Assembly (NCBI GenBank): GCA_017409205.1
Contig: JAFQTF010000008.1
Location: 1-64,000 of the forward strand
Length of the DNA stretch: 64,000 bases
Direction of reading: 5' to 3'
Source: Oscillospiraceae bacterium
GTDB taxonomy: Bacteria; Bacillota; Clostridia; Oscillospirales; Oscillospiraceae
The position numbers were made by a program, and so were the translations under genes. Of the stretch, positions 33,253 to 42,467 are shown one piece after another; position 1 is the stretch's first letter, and each line of letters opens with the position of its first letter. The notes under the pieces were generated by a model. The model was not told the DNA's origin, made no database searches, and saw only the letters and a program-made list of their open reading frames with translations.

Positions 33253-34641
33253 ATGAGAAAACAGAACAAAGTTGCGTTTTTTAATATTCTGAGTACCCTG
33301 CTGCTGCGGGGCATCTCCCTGTTTACTGCGCCGATCTTTTCCCGTATGCTGGGTACCGAGGGCTACGGCGTGGTGTCCATCTATACCATCTGGATGGGCG
33401 TGATCGCCATTGCCTTTACCTTGCAGACCAACGGCACGCTGGTAAATGCCAGGGTGGAATACCCGGAGGATCAGCAGCATAAGTACCAGTCCTCGGTGAT
33501 GACATTGTCGCTGCTGTGCTGGCTGGCCTGCAGCGCTCTGGTGCTGGTATTCCTGCCCCAGGTGTCGGCGCTGCTGAAGCTGCACTGGGCGCTGATCCTG
33601 CTGATGCTGTTTCATGCGTTCGGCAATTATTGCTTTAATTTCCTGAACAGCAAGTTTACCTATGAATTCAAGGCGGACAAGAACATGTTCGTCTCCGTAG
33701 GTGTTACACTGGCAACACTGGTGCTGTCCATTGTGATGATTCTGGCGCTGCCGGAGGAGATCAATTATTATGGACGTATTCTGGGCATGTCTCTGACCTA
33801 TGGCATCCTGGGTGTGTTCATCTGCGGCTATGTGCTGGTCAAGGGAAAAACCTTCTATAACCGGGAATACTGGCATCTGGCCCTGACGCTGGCACTGCCG
33901 GTGGTATTCTACAGCCTGTCCGATATTCTGCTGGGCCACTGTGACCGGGTCATGCTGCAGCAGATGATGAATGAGGACATGGTGGGTCAGTACAGCCTTG
34001 CCTTCAACTTCGGCGGCATCATGATGACGATTTTCGCAGCCCTGAACAACAGCTGGACGCCCTTCTTCTTTGACGACATGAAAAACGGCCGCCGGGAACA
34101 GCTGCGCAGTCAGGCAAATAATTTCCTGGAACTGTTTACGGTGCTGAGCATCGGCTTTATTCTGCTGTCTGAGGAAGTGTATCATGTGTTCGCAAGCCGG
34201 GATTTCTGGCCGGGCACAACCCTGATCCCCATTTTCGTCAGCAGCTACTATCTGAATTTCCTGTGCACTTTCCCGGTGAACTATGAATACTACCATAAAA
34301 AGACCAAGGTGGTGGCGGTCATAACGGTGGGAACTGCGCTGGTGAACATTGGGCTGAATTATGTGCTGATCCGGATGACTGGTATGATGGGCGCAGCGCT
34401 GGCCACTATGCTGGCCCATAGCCTTCAGCTGCTGCTGCACTATGGCTATGTACGCTACGTGCTGAAAAAAGGGGAGTATCCCTTCGGCATCCGTATGTGG
34501 GCGAAGTACATCCTGATCTACGGATGCTTCGTGGTGCTGGTGTATCTGACCCCGGGTGCCTGGTTCCTGCGCTGGCCTCTGGGTGCGGCGATTGGTCTGT
34601 GGGAACTGCGTCGCATTAAAAAGCGGAAAGTATTGATCTGA
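33253..34641 (+). CDS. wzx: Wzx-type polysaccharide flippase (block A)
   Basis: A 462-residue membrane protein of the MATE/MOP exporter superfamily (PF01943-type), with about 12-14 helices. The amphipathic N-terminus K-V-A-F-F-N-I-L-S-T-L-L-L-R-G-I and the first transmembrane F-S-R-M-L-G-T-E-G-Y-G-V-V are typical. It flips undecaprenyl-linked repeat units for Wzy. ATG 33253 follows GGAGAGG; upstream in-frame codons belong to the overlapping GT2 gene. It is the last gene of block A, with a terminator eight bases on. Confidence 0.88.
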   Translation: MRKQNKVAFFNILSTLLLRGISLFTAPIFSRMLGTEGYGVVSIYTIWMGVIAIAFTLQTNGTLVNARVEYPEDQQHKYQSSVMTLSLLCWLACSALVLVFLPQVSALLKLHWALILLMLFHAFGNYCFNFLNSKFTYEFKADKNMFVSVGVTLATLVLSIVMILALPEEINYYGRILGMSLTYGILGVFICGYVLVKGKTFYNREYWHLALTLALPVVFYSLSDILLGHCDRVMLQQMMNEDMVGQYSLAFNFGGIMMTIFAALNNSWTPFFFDDMKNGRREQLRSQANNFLELFTVLSIGFILLSEEVYHVFASRDFWPGTTLIPIFVSSYYLNFLCTFPVNYEYYHKKTKVVAVITVGTALVNIGLNYVLIRMTGMMGAALATMLAHSLQLLLHYGYVRYVLKKGEYPFGIRMWAKYILIYGCFVVLVYLTPGAWFLRWPLGAAIGLWELRRIKKRKVLI

Positions 34642-34648
34642 AAAATGT

Positions 34649-34678
34649 GGAGCTGACGGCAGTCAGCTCCGCTTTTTT
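34649..34678 (+). terminator. Terminator of polysaccharide block A
   Basis: A perfect 9-bp stem (GGAGCTGAC 34649-34657, GTCAGCTCC 34662-34670), GGCA loop and T6 run. Confidence 0.9.
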
Positions 34679-34696
34679 ACTTTCCGGGATATGGGG

Positions 34697-34725
34697 TTGA
34701 AATAAGATGCTCCATCGTGTATAAT
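34697..34725 (+). promoter_or_regulatory. Promoter of polysaccharide block B
   Basis: TTGAAA (34697-34702), 17-base spacer, perfect TATAAT (34720-34725). It separates block B from block A and can drive 34787-44000. Confidence 0.8.
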
Positions 34726-34786
34726 AGCATCGGATTAGTGTCTTTTTCAGAAGATACCCACAAGATGTTGTAAAGGCAGTGCAGTT

Positions 34787-35923
34787 ATGGAAAAAAAGCG
34801 GGTTTTATTTACGGCTACAGTGGTCAAACAGCACATTATGACATTCCATGTTCCATATCTGAAGATGTTTCAGACCATGGGCTGGGAAACCGCAGTGGCG
34901 TCCTCCAATGATTATGAGGATCCATCCCAACTGAATATTCCTTTCTGCGATACCTACTATGAACTGCCCTTTGAACGCCTGCCCTGGAAACCGGGAAACA
35001 TCCGGGCCTACCGGGAACTGAAAAAGATCATCGACCAGGGCAACTTTGATATCATCCATTGCCATACGCCGGTGGGTGGTCTGGTGACCCGTCTGGCGGC
35101 CAGAGGGGCCCGGAAGCGGGGAACAAAGGTCATCTATACGGCCCACGGCTTCCATTTCCACAAGGGTTCCTCCCTGGTCAGCTGGCTGGCCTACTATCCT
35201 GTGGAATGGGCCATGGCTTTCTTTACGGATATTCTTCTGACCATGAATCGGGAGGATTACGCCCTGGCCAGGAAGAAAATGCACGCAAAAAAGGTGCTGT
35301 ATGTGCCCGGTGTGGGCATTGACACCGGCCGCTTTGCCAATCATCGGGCAGACCGGCAGGAAAAACGCCGGGAGCTGGGCTTCCGGGAGGAGGACTTTCT
35401 GCTGCTGACCGTGGCGGAAATGAACAAGAACAAAAACCAATCCATGGTGCTCAAGGCCATGGCTGTGCTGAAGGACACACCGGAATTTGAACGGCTGCAC
35501 TACCTGATCTGTGGTATGGGTGACTATGAAGCCACACTGCGGCAGGAGGCCCGGGATCTGGGAATTGCGGATCATGTGCATTTTATGGGCTACCGGAAGG
35601 ATATTCCTGCGGTGCACCGGTGCTGTGACCTGTTTCTGTTCCTGTCTTACCGGGAGGGACTGCCGGTGGCGCTGATGGAAGCCATGAGCAGCGGCATGCC
35701 CGCGGTCTGCTCCGGGGCCCGGGGCAATACCGATCTGATCGAAAGCGGGAAAGAAGGCCTCATCGTGGAAAATGAGCCTCAGGCCGTGGCCGACGCCATT
35801 GCGGCGCTTTATCGCGATCCGGCGCAGCGGGAAGCCTTTGGCCGGGCAGCGGCCCAAAAGGTACAGCAGTTTGACTGCAAAAATGTCCATCGCATTATGA
35901 AAGATATTTATTTGAACGTCTGA
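34787..35923 (+). CDS. Family 4 glycosyltransferase (EpsD/PglA-like)
   Basis: A 378-residue GT4 enzyme. H-I-M-T-F-H-V-P-Y-L near the start, D-I-I-H-C-H-T-P-V-G-G and A-H-G-F-H-F-H-K-G-S in the acceptor domain, and F-L-S-Y-R-E-G-L-P-V-A-L-M-E-A in the donor site match the EpsD group of exopolysaccharide transferases. It is the first gene of block B. Acceptor and linkage are not determinable. Confidence 0.87.
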   Translation: MEKKRVLFTATVVKQHIMTFHVPYLKMFQTMGWETAVASSNDYEDPSQLNIPFCDTYYELPFERLPWKPGNIRAYRELKKIIDQGNFDIIHCHTPVGGLVTRLAARGARKRGTKVIYTAHGFHFHKGSSLVSWLAYYPVEWAMAFFTDILLTMNREDYALARKKMHAKKVLYVPGVGIDTGRFANHRADRQEKRRELGFREEDFLLLTVAEMNKNKNQSMVLKAMAVLKDTPEFERLHYLICGMGDYEATLRQEARDLGIADHVHFMGYRKDIPAVHRCCDLFLFLSYREGLPVALMEAMSSGMPAVCSGARGNTDLIESGKEGLIVENEPQAVADAIAALYRDPAQREAFGRAAAQKVQQFDCKNVHRIMKDIYLNV

Positions 35924-35940
35924 GAAAAGGAGGGAATGTC

Positions 35941-36909
35941 ATGGCCGGAACTATGCTGATCTCACTGGATTTTGAATTGTTCTGGGGGCTTCTGGAGGAG
36001 CGGACACTGGAATCCTATCAGGAAAATGTGCTGGGCGGCCGGGCAGCCATTCCCCGTCTGCTGAAGCTGTTTGAGAGATATGATATTCACGCTACCTGGG
36101 CCACCGTGGGCTTTATGTTTGCGGAAAGCTATGGAGAACTGAAAAACTATTTTCCTGTGGAAAAGCCCACCTATGAAAAGCCGGGCCTTTCCCCCTATGA
36201 ATATTTTGCTGGCATTGGAGACAGCGAAGACACCGCGCCCTGCTTCTACGCACCCGGCCTGATCCGGCTGGTCAGTGAAACACCGGGGCAGGAGATCGGC
36301 AGCCATACCTTTTCCCATTTTTACTGCCGGGAACCGGGTCAGACGGTGGAACAGTTCGCTGCCGATATGGCAGCCGCCAAAAAGATTGCTGCAGACCACG
36401 GCTATGACGTGACCTCAGTGATCCTGCCCCGAAACCAGTGCGAGCCGGAGTATACCCGGGTGTTCCGGGAACTGGGCTTCACTGCCTATCGGGATGAAGA
36501 GGATGACTGGATCCATGATAAGATCAAATGGTTCCCGCTGCTGCGTCTCTTCCGGCTGCTGGATGTCTACCTGCCCCTGACGGGTCAGGGCGTTCACAAG
36601 CCCCGGAAGGAGGACGGTGTCTGGAACTTTACGGGCTCCGGTATGTTCAAGCCCATCCGCCCGGCGCTGAAATTTCTGGAGGGCATCAAAATGCACCGGA
36701 TCAAAGCCCGGATGCGTTGTGCGGCAAAAAATGATCTGGTGTTCCATCTGTGGTGGCATCCCCATAATATCGGCGTCATGACAGAGGATTACCTTGCCCA
36801 GCTGGAGGAGATCTTCCGGTATTACCATGTGCTGAAGGAAAAATACGGCATGGAGAGTCTGAATATGGGCGAACTGGCCTGCCGGCTGGAGGAGGAAGAA
36901 CATGGATAA
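35941..36909 (+). CDS. Polysaccharide deacetylase (CE4/NodB fold), cytoplasmic type
   Basis: A 322-residue NodB-homology protein. Motif 1 is S-L-D-F-E (residues 8-12) in place of the usual T-F-D-D-G. Motif 2 is G-S-H-T-F-S-H, giving the metal ligands His122 and His126. P-R-N-Q-C-E-P-E-Y probably stands for motif 3. There is no signal peptide, so it probably works on a lipid-linked or nucleotide-linked sugar inside the cell rather than on finished wall polymer. It overlaps the next gene by eight bases. The altered motif 1 keeps one of two aspartates, so activity should be regarded as likely but not certain. Confidence 0.8.
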   Translation: MAGTMLISLDFELFWGLLEERTLESYQENVLGGRAAIPRLLKLFERYDIHATWATVGFMFAESYGELKNYFPVEKPTYEKPGLSPYEYFAGIGDSEDTAPCFYAPGLIRLVSETPGQEIGSHTFSHFYCREPGQTVEQFAADMAAAKKIAADHGYDVTSVILPRNQCEPEYTRVFRELGFTAYRDEEDDWIHDKIKWFPLLRLFRLLDVYLPLTGQGVHKPRKEDGVWNFTGSGMFKPIRPALKFLEGIKMHRIKARMRCAAKNDLVFHLWWHPHNIGVMTEDYLAQLEEIFRYYHVLKEKYGMESLNMGELACRLEEEEHG

Positions 36910-37888
36910 ACTGCTGAGCTTCATTCTCCCGATCTATAAGGTGGAAGCTTACCTTCCCCAGTGTGTGGACAGCATCCTGTCCCAGATGAACCCGGCGTGT
37001 GAGATCATTCTGGTGAATGACGGCAGCCCGGATGGCTGTGGCGCCATCTGCGATGGGTATGCCGCAAAATATGAGAATATCCAGGTGATCCATAAGGAAA
37101 ACGGCGGCTTGTCCTCCGCGCGCAATGCAGGACTGGAACAGGCAGCGGGAAGATACATTCTCTTTGTGGATTCCGATGACTATATTGAGCCCGGTTCGGT
37201 GGAGAAGATCCTTGCCTGGATCGATTCCACGGATGCGGACGTTGCGTTTATGCTGAGCCGGAAGGTGTATCCAGACGGTACCTCTGAGCCTTTGGGGGAG
37301 AATCTGGTGCGGTCGGAGATCCGGGATCGCGCACCTGTGGAGGTGCTGCGGTTTCTGGCCTCCTGTCCCAAATTCCCGGCCAGTGCCTGGGGCAAGATCT
37401 ACCGGAGAAGCTTTCTGCTGGAAGGGGGGCACCGGTTCCCCGATGACCGGCGGCTGTCGGAGGATCTGCAGTACAGCCTGGATCTTCTGCTGACGGCACA
37501 GCGGTTTGATTATCTGGATTTCCCGTACTATTGCTACCGGCAGAACCGGGCAGGCTCCATCTGCAATACGGTAAACGCCCGGTATTATTTTGATACCTTC
37601 TGGTTTGTGGAGGACTGCGCTGTGCGTTTTGCAGAAGCTAAGCGAGCCGTTGATGAAACCGGCGCGCTGGCGCTGTCCTTTGCAGCCTATGAATACGCCA
37701 TCCTCCTCTGGCAGATGCTGGACATGGAGGGGGATGACAGAAAAAAAGCCTATACACTGCTGAAAAAACACCGTTGGGTGCTGCGTTATGGCCGTTCCGG
37801 CCGGACGAAGCTGGTGCGTGGAGCTGTCACCGTTCTGGGCCTGACCGGTACCGCAAAGCTGCTGAACTGGTATATGGCAAGACGCTGA
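36902..37888 (+). CDS. Family 2 glycosyltransferase (EpsJ-like)
   Basis: A 328-residue GT2 protein beginning L-L-S-F-I-L-P-I-Y-K-V-E, with V-N-D-G-S-P-D-G and F-V-D-S-D-D-Y-I-E as donor and metal motifs. Same length as the transferase at 32247 and sharing K-E-N-G-G-L-S-S-A-R-N-A-G. It overlaps the deacetylase gene. It probably adds one hexose to the block B repeat unit. Confidence 0.87.
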   Translation: MDKLLSFILPIYKVEAYLPQCVDSILSQMNPACEIILVNDGSPDGCGAICDGYAAKYENIQVIHKENGGLSSARNAGLEQAAGRYILFVDSDDYIEPGSVEKILAWIDSTDADVAFMLSRKVYPDGTSEPLGENLVRSEIRDRAPVEVLRFLASCPKFPASAWGKIYRRSFLLEGGHRFPDDRRLSEDLQYSLDLLLTAQRFDYLDFPYYCYRQNRAGSICNTVNARYYFDTFWFVEDCAVRFAEAKRAVDETGALALSFAAYEYAILLWQMLDMEGDDRKKAYTLLKKHRWVLRYGRSGRTKLVRGAVTVLGLTGTAKLLNWYMARR

Positions 37889-37901
37889 TCTTGGAGGAAA
37901 T

Positions 37902-39041
37902 ATGATTCGGGTATTGCACATAATGGGCTGCTCTGATGCAGGCGGCATTTCTACGGTGGTACTGAATTACTACCGCCATATTGACCGCACAAGGATCCAT
38001 TTTGATATTGGTCTGACCATTCCCACGGTCGGGCAGAATGGAAGACTGCTGCAGGAACTGGGTTGCAGGATCCACTTTCTGCCCCTGAAATCTGAGGGAC
38101 TGGCAGTTTACCGGAAGGCTCTGGCAGAGCTTCTGGAAAAGGAACGCTATGACGCGGTCCATGTCCATGACAGCGAGACCTGCTATGTTTCCTTGCAGGT
38201 GGCGGAAAAGGCGGGAGTCAGATGCCGTCTTGCCCACTGCCATACCACCTCCCCCTGGGAGGGGATCAAGGGAGAGATCCGGCGGCTGTCCGGATGCGTC
38301 CTGAACTATCATTATGCCACCCATGTTATCGGCTGCGGTCAGCTGGCCGGTGAACGTGTGTTCGGAAAGTGGAACATGCGCCGTCCCAAGGCCATGGTGC
38401 TGCCCAATGCGGTGGAGACGGAAAGGTTTGCCTTCAATGAACAGATCCGCCGGGAAGTCCGGCAGGAGCTGGGCCTGGAAGGGAAATATGTTCTGGGCAT
38501 GGTAGGACGGCTGGATGCGCAGAAAAACTATCCTTTCGCATTTGAACTGATGGCAAATCTCCGGCATCAGCTGCCAAATGTGATCCTTGTTGCTGCCGGA
38601 AACGGTCCCGATGAGGATATGCTCCGGGGTATGATTGAAAAAATGGGCCTGCAGGATTGCGTCTGCATGCTGGGCAGACGAAGTGATGTGAACCGGCTGT
38701 ATCAGGCGTTTGATCTGTTCCTGATGCCTTCACTGTATGAAGGCTTTCCGGTGGCCGGTGTGGAGGCTCTTTGTTCCGGATTGCCGGTGCTTCTGTCTGA
38801 CCAGATCACAGGAGAATTGAAATTTGGATCCTGTGTCCGGTACCTGTCCTTAAAGGACCAGAAGTGCTGGATCAGGGAGATCCTGCAATGCCGGGACAAT
38901 TCAGATGCTTCCAGTCGTGTTATCCGGCAGAAAGAACCTGGAGACAATGGCCTGGATATCCGTGATACTGCCCGGATACTGGATCGGGTATATCGGGAAG
39001 ATACTTCCGGAAAAAGAGATGGAGACGAGAAAAATGGATGA
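37902..39041 (+). CDS. Family 4 glycosyltransferase (EpsF-like)
   Basis: A 379-residue GT4 enzyme. It starts V-L-H-I-M-G-C-S-D-A-G-G-I-S-T-V-V-L-N-Y-Y, the EpsF-type beginning, and has M-V-G-R-L-D-A-Q-K-N-Y-P-F-A opening the second domain and M-P-S-L-Y-E-G-F-P-V-A-G-V-E-A at the donor site. Its last codons are highly charged and overlap the following gene by eight bases. Confidence 0.87.
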   Translation: MIRVLHIMGCSDAGGISTVVLNYYRHIDRTRIHFDIGLTIPTVGQNGRLLQELGCRIHFLPLKSEGLAVYRKALAELLEKERYDAVHVHDSETCYVSLQVAEKAGVRCRLAHCHTTSPWEGIKGEIRRLSGCVLNYHYATHVIGCGQLAGERVFGKWNMRRPKAMVLPNAVETERFAFNEQIRREVRQELGLEGKYVLGMVGRLDAQKNYPFAFELMANLRHQLPNVILVAAGNGPDEDMLRGMIEKMGLQDCVCMLGRRSDVNRLYQAFDLFLMPSLYEGFPVAGVEALCSGLPVLLSDQITGELKFGSCVRYLSLKDQKCWIREILQCRDNSDASSRVIRQKEPGDNGLDIRDTARILDRVYREDTSGKRDGDEKNG

Positions 39042-40005
39042 ACTGATCACAGTCGTTGTTCCGGCGTATAACTGTGCGCCCTGGCTGCCTCGTTGTCTGG
39101 ACAGTCTGCTGGCCCAGACCTATCCCAATTTGGAAATAGTTGTGGTAAACGACGGCTCCACAGATGATACAAAAACAGTTCTGGATGATTATGCAGCCCG
39201 CTGTTCCCGCGTTACTGCGGTGCATCAGAAAAATGCGGGAGAATATGCAGCAAGACTGTCCGGTGTAGCGGTTGCAAAGGGAAACTGGATCGGTTTTGTA
39301 GATGCCGATGATGAGACAGAGCCGCACATGTATGCGATGCTGATGAACAACGCGCTGAAGCACAATGCAGATATATCCCACTGCGGTTACAAGGTGATCT
39401 ATCCGGACGGCCGCATTGAATACCAGCAGAATTCCGGTATCCTAAAGGTTCAGGATGCTTATACCGGGGTCCGGGATCTTCTGGAAGAGAAGATTGTGGA
39501 GATGGGGCTTTGCAGCAAGCTGTTCCGGAAGGAGCTGTTCTCCGGAATCCACGAATGGATGGATTACTCCATTGTGATCAACGGCGATATGATGATGAAC
39601 TACTACTTGTTCTCTCAGGCGGAAAAATCTGTGCTGGAGGATGTTTGCCCGTATCACTACCTGATCCGGCAAGGTTCAGCCTCCCGGCGCAAGCTGAATG
39701 AATACCTGATCTACGACCCCATCCGGGTTCGACGGATGATTCTGGATGCCTGTGGTCCGGAACTGAAAGATGATGCCCGGCGGGCGCTGGCAAGAATGTG
39801 TCTGGTTTCTTACCGGCTTCTGGCGATGGAAACAGAGCCGGAATATAAAGAACACCGGAAAAGAGTCAGGGAAATAATCTCTCAGCTTCAGCCATACTGT
39901 GGTATTCTGCCCAAGCGGAATGCCGTTCTGGTACGTTTAATCAGCAACGTCCCGTGGGTATTTGATCTGCTGTATCCTCCCTTTGAAAAACTGTTCAGAA
40001 GATAG
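39034..40005 (+). CDS. Family 2 glycosyltransferase
   Basis: A 323-residue GT2 enzyme with I-T-V-V-V-P-A-Y-N-C-A near the start, V-V-N-D-G-S-T-D-D and G-F-V-D-A-D-D-E as donor and metal motifs. ATG 39034 (GGAG eight bases upstream) is preferred to 39019, since homologues start just before the I-T-V-V-V-P strand. It overlaps the upstream GT4 gene. Base composition begins to look richer in A+T from here on. Confidence 0.85.
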   Translation: MDELITVVVPAYNCAPWLPRCLDSLLAQTYPNLEIVVVNDGSTDDTKTVLDDYAARCSRVTAVHQKNAGEYAARLSGVAVAKGNWIGFVDADDETEPHMYAMLMNNALKHNADISHCGYKVIYPDGRIEYQQNSGILKVQDAYTGVRDLLEEKIVEMGLCSKLFRKELFSGIHEWMDYSIVINGDMMMNYYLFSQAEKSVLEDVCPYHYLIRQGSASRRKLNEYLIYDPIRVRRMILDACGPELKDDARRALARMCLVSYRLLAMETEPEYKEHRKRVREIISQLQPYCGILPKRNAVLVRLISNVPWVFDLLYPPFEKLFRR

Positions 40006-40101
40006 TGCCGGCGGCATGGCGCTGGGTTGGAAGCATTTGCTCAAAAAGGAATAATATATGATAATGGTCTGTGTCATGGCCATGAAGGGAAGAATCCTAA
40101 T

Positions 40102-42390
40102 ATGAAAGAACGACCTTTGATTACTGTGATCATTCCGGTATATAACGCAGAATCCTACCTGGAACAATGTCTGGACAGCGTACGGAATCAGACACTCACC
40201 AATCTGGAAATCATTTGTGTGGATGACTGTTCTCAGGATGGGTCTCCTGCAATTTTGGAGCGCTATCAGGCATGTGACAAACGGATAAAGGTGTATGCCC
40301 AGGAATCCAATAAGAGCGTTTATATGGCGCGCAAGAAGGGCGTATGCGCTGCATCCGGTGAATACATTATGTTTCTGGATTCGGATGATTATCTGGAACT
40401 GACGGCATGTGAACGGCTGTATAACAAAATCAAAAGCGAGAAAGTGGATATTCTCCATTTTTCTACACGGATCGTAAACATCGGAAAGGGAAACGAGGCA
40501 CAGAAGAAGGATCTGGAAAAACTGCTTCGCCCCTATGGCAGAAAACTGACGGGCGATGATGTGTTTAAGACCGGATTTGTTGAGAAAAAGGTTTGGGGAA
40601 CTCTGTGGAACAAACTGTTCCGGGCAGAACTGTGCAGGAAGGCTTTTGACGATCTGAAAGAAGGCTGCTACCATATTGGAGAAGACGTGTATACCTTCTG
40701 CGCAATTGCCTATCATGCACAGAGTTATCTGGGATGGGAATCGGAGCCGCTGCACAACTATCGTATCGGCAGCGGAGTCACCACAACCACGGCAATGGAT
40801 CTGAAGAAATTTGAGCGTCTTTGTGTGCTTGCAGAAGTGGCGGAATGTATGGTTGATTTCTGCAAAATCCATGGCGTTTACAAAAATGCACAGGAGTTTC
40901 TTAATGGCGTGCAGATGATGTGGCTGAATGCGTGTTATGAAGCTTGGTATATTGGCTTGCCCAGAGAATTGGCAGGTATGGGCTGGGAAAGAATGTGCGG
41001 ATGCTGGGGTCCGGAGCGGGTAATATCCAAAGTTGTAAAACACCATTATGAGCAGCCCAAGGAAATTGCGCGGAAACTGTCCTCCTATGCAAGGATTCCT
41101 CTGAAAGAAAAGAAAATAAAAACGGTTGGCATATATTATCATAAGCTGTATGCCGGTGGTGTAGAACGGGTGATCTCTGTTCTTACGCCGCTCTTGTTCA
41201 AAATGGGCTACAGAGTTGTGATTATTACGGACAATCCTCCTACGGACAAGGATTATGCTGTGCCCGCTGAAACAGTCAGGGAAGTCATTTTTAATAACGA
41301 GATGACGGACTGGGACAGTATCGACCAGCGTTGCGCATCTCTGGCGGACGCAGTCAGGAAACACGATGTTGACGTGGTGATTTACAGCGCATGGATGTCC
41401 AACCTGCTGCTTTGGGATATGCTGCTTCTGAAAGCATTTGGCATTCCGGTAGTGGTTCATGCACATGGTGTTTTCCCTTGCACTATGTTGGAAAACGGCG
41501 ATCTGTTTTCATCACTTCCCAGTGTGATGCACTTGGCAGACGGTGTGGTAACGCTGTCTGAAGTGGATCAGAAATACTGGGGGCTGTTCTGTGACAATGT
41601 GCACTGCATCCCCAATCCGGCCTCGGAATCTCTTTGTGATGTGAAGCCGGGCAAGTGGGAAAACAGATCCCTGATCTGGGTAGGACGTGTCAGCCCGGAA
41701 AAGCAGCCGGAGAGAATTTTTAATATTATGGAGCGCGTGGTTGCCCGTATTCCGGATGCAAAGCTCTATGTTCTGGGCGACTTTTATGACAAAATGTGGC
41801 CTGAGTTGGTTGCAAGCAAGGGTTTGACGCAGAATGTGGTTTTGTGCGGCATGGTAAATGATGTCAGCGCGTATCTGGAAAAAGCGTCTGTATTTGTGTG
41901 TACCTCTCAGTATGAAGGTTTCCCGATGTCTCTTGTGGAAGCCCAGGCGCACCATCTGCCTACGGTCATGTTCCGCCTGCCGCATCTGACCATGGCTGCT
42001 GCCGACCGGGGTGTGACCAGCGTGGATATGGATGATGAGCAGAGTGCTTCCAATGAGATCGTAAAGCTGCTTCTTGACCGTGAACTTTGGCAAAATAACA
42101 GCATGATGGCCTATAGGAGTTTTTGCTGGCTGCGGGATTATGATCTGGAGGGTGCATGGCAGGCTTTGCTTACTGGTGAGATGACAGAGGATCTTCGCGA
42201 CCCTCTGGTTGAGAATATGATCCATACACTGATTGACCACTATGAGTTGCGTTACCGGAGCAGTGAAAGCAAGAGTGCGGTTATTTGGTTTTTGCGAAAA
42301 GCCGTGGGTGGTATTGAGTGTTGTATGGAAAATGGTCTGAAACATACGATTCATCTTGGAATCAGAAAACTGCAGAATCGCTTTGGATAA
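40102..42390 (+). CDS. Two-domain glycosyltransferase: GT2 fused to GT4
   Basis: A 762-residue fusion. Residues 1-310 form a GT2 domain (I-T-V-I-I-P-V-Y-N-A-E; V-D-D-C-S-Q-D; M-F-L-D-S-D-D-Y). Residues about 345-730 form a complete GT4 domain (Y-H-K-L-Y-A-G-G-V-E-R-V-I-S-V-L; W-V-G-R-V-S-P-E-K-Q-P; C-T-S-Q-Y-E-G-F-P-M-S-L-V-E). No stop or frame change separates them, so the fusion is encoded as such. Two transferase domains in one chain usually make a disaccharide unit or alternate two linkages. I chose ATG 40102 behind AAGGGAAG. The sugars are unknown. Of all the transferases here it is the most divergent in composition. Confidence 0.87.
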   Translation: MKERPLITVIIPVYNAESYLEQCLDSVRNQTLTNLEIICVDDCSQDGSPAILERYQACDKRIKVYAQESNKSVYMARKKGVCAASGEYIMFLDSDDYLELTACERLYNKIKSEKVDILHFSTRIVNIGKGNEAQKKDLEKLLRPYGRKLTGDDVFKTGFVEKKVWGTLWNKLFRAELCRKAFDDLKEGCYHIGEDVYTFCAIAYHAQSYLGWESEPLHNYRIGSGVTTTTAMDLKKFERLCVLAEVAECMVDFCKIHGVYKNAQEFLNGVQMMWLNACYEAWYIGLPRELAGMGWERMCGCWGPERVISKVVKHHYEQPKEIARKLSSYARIPLKEKKIKTVGIYYHKLYAGGVERVISVLTPLLFKMGYRVVIITDNPPTDKDYAVPAETVREVIFNNEMTDWDSIDQRCASLADAVRKHDVDVVIYSAWMSNLLLWDMLLLKAFGIPVVVHAHGVFPCTMLENGDLFSSLPSVMHLADGVVTLSEVDQKYWGLFCDNVHCIPNPASESLCDVKPGKWENRSLIWVGRVSPEKQPERIFNIMERVVARIPDAKLYVLGDFYDKMWPELVASKGLTQNVVLCGMVNDVSAYLEKASVFVCTSQYEGFPMSLVEAQAHHLPTVMFRLPHLTMAAADRGVTSVDMDDEQSASNEIVKLLLDRELWQNNSMMAYRSFCWLRDYDLEGAWQALLTGEMTEDLRDPLVENMIHTLIDHYELRYRSSESKSAVIWFLRKAVGGIECCMENGLKHTIHLGIRKLQNRFG

Positions 42391-42467
42391 TATGCCAAAA
42401 GAGAAATCAATCTGGATGTTGATGAATACAGATATCTGACCGGGATGAACAGGGAGCACAAACACCG

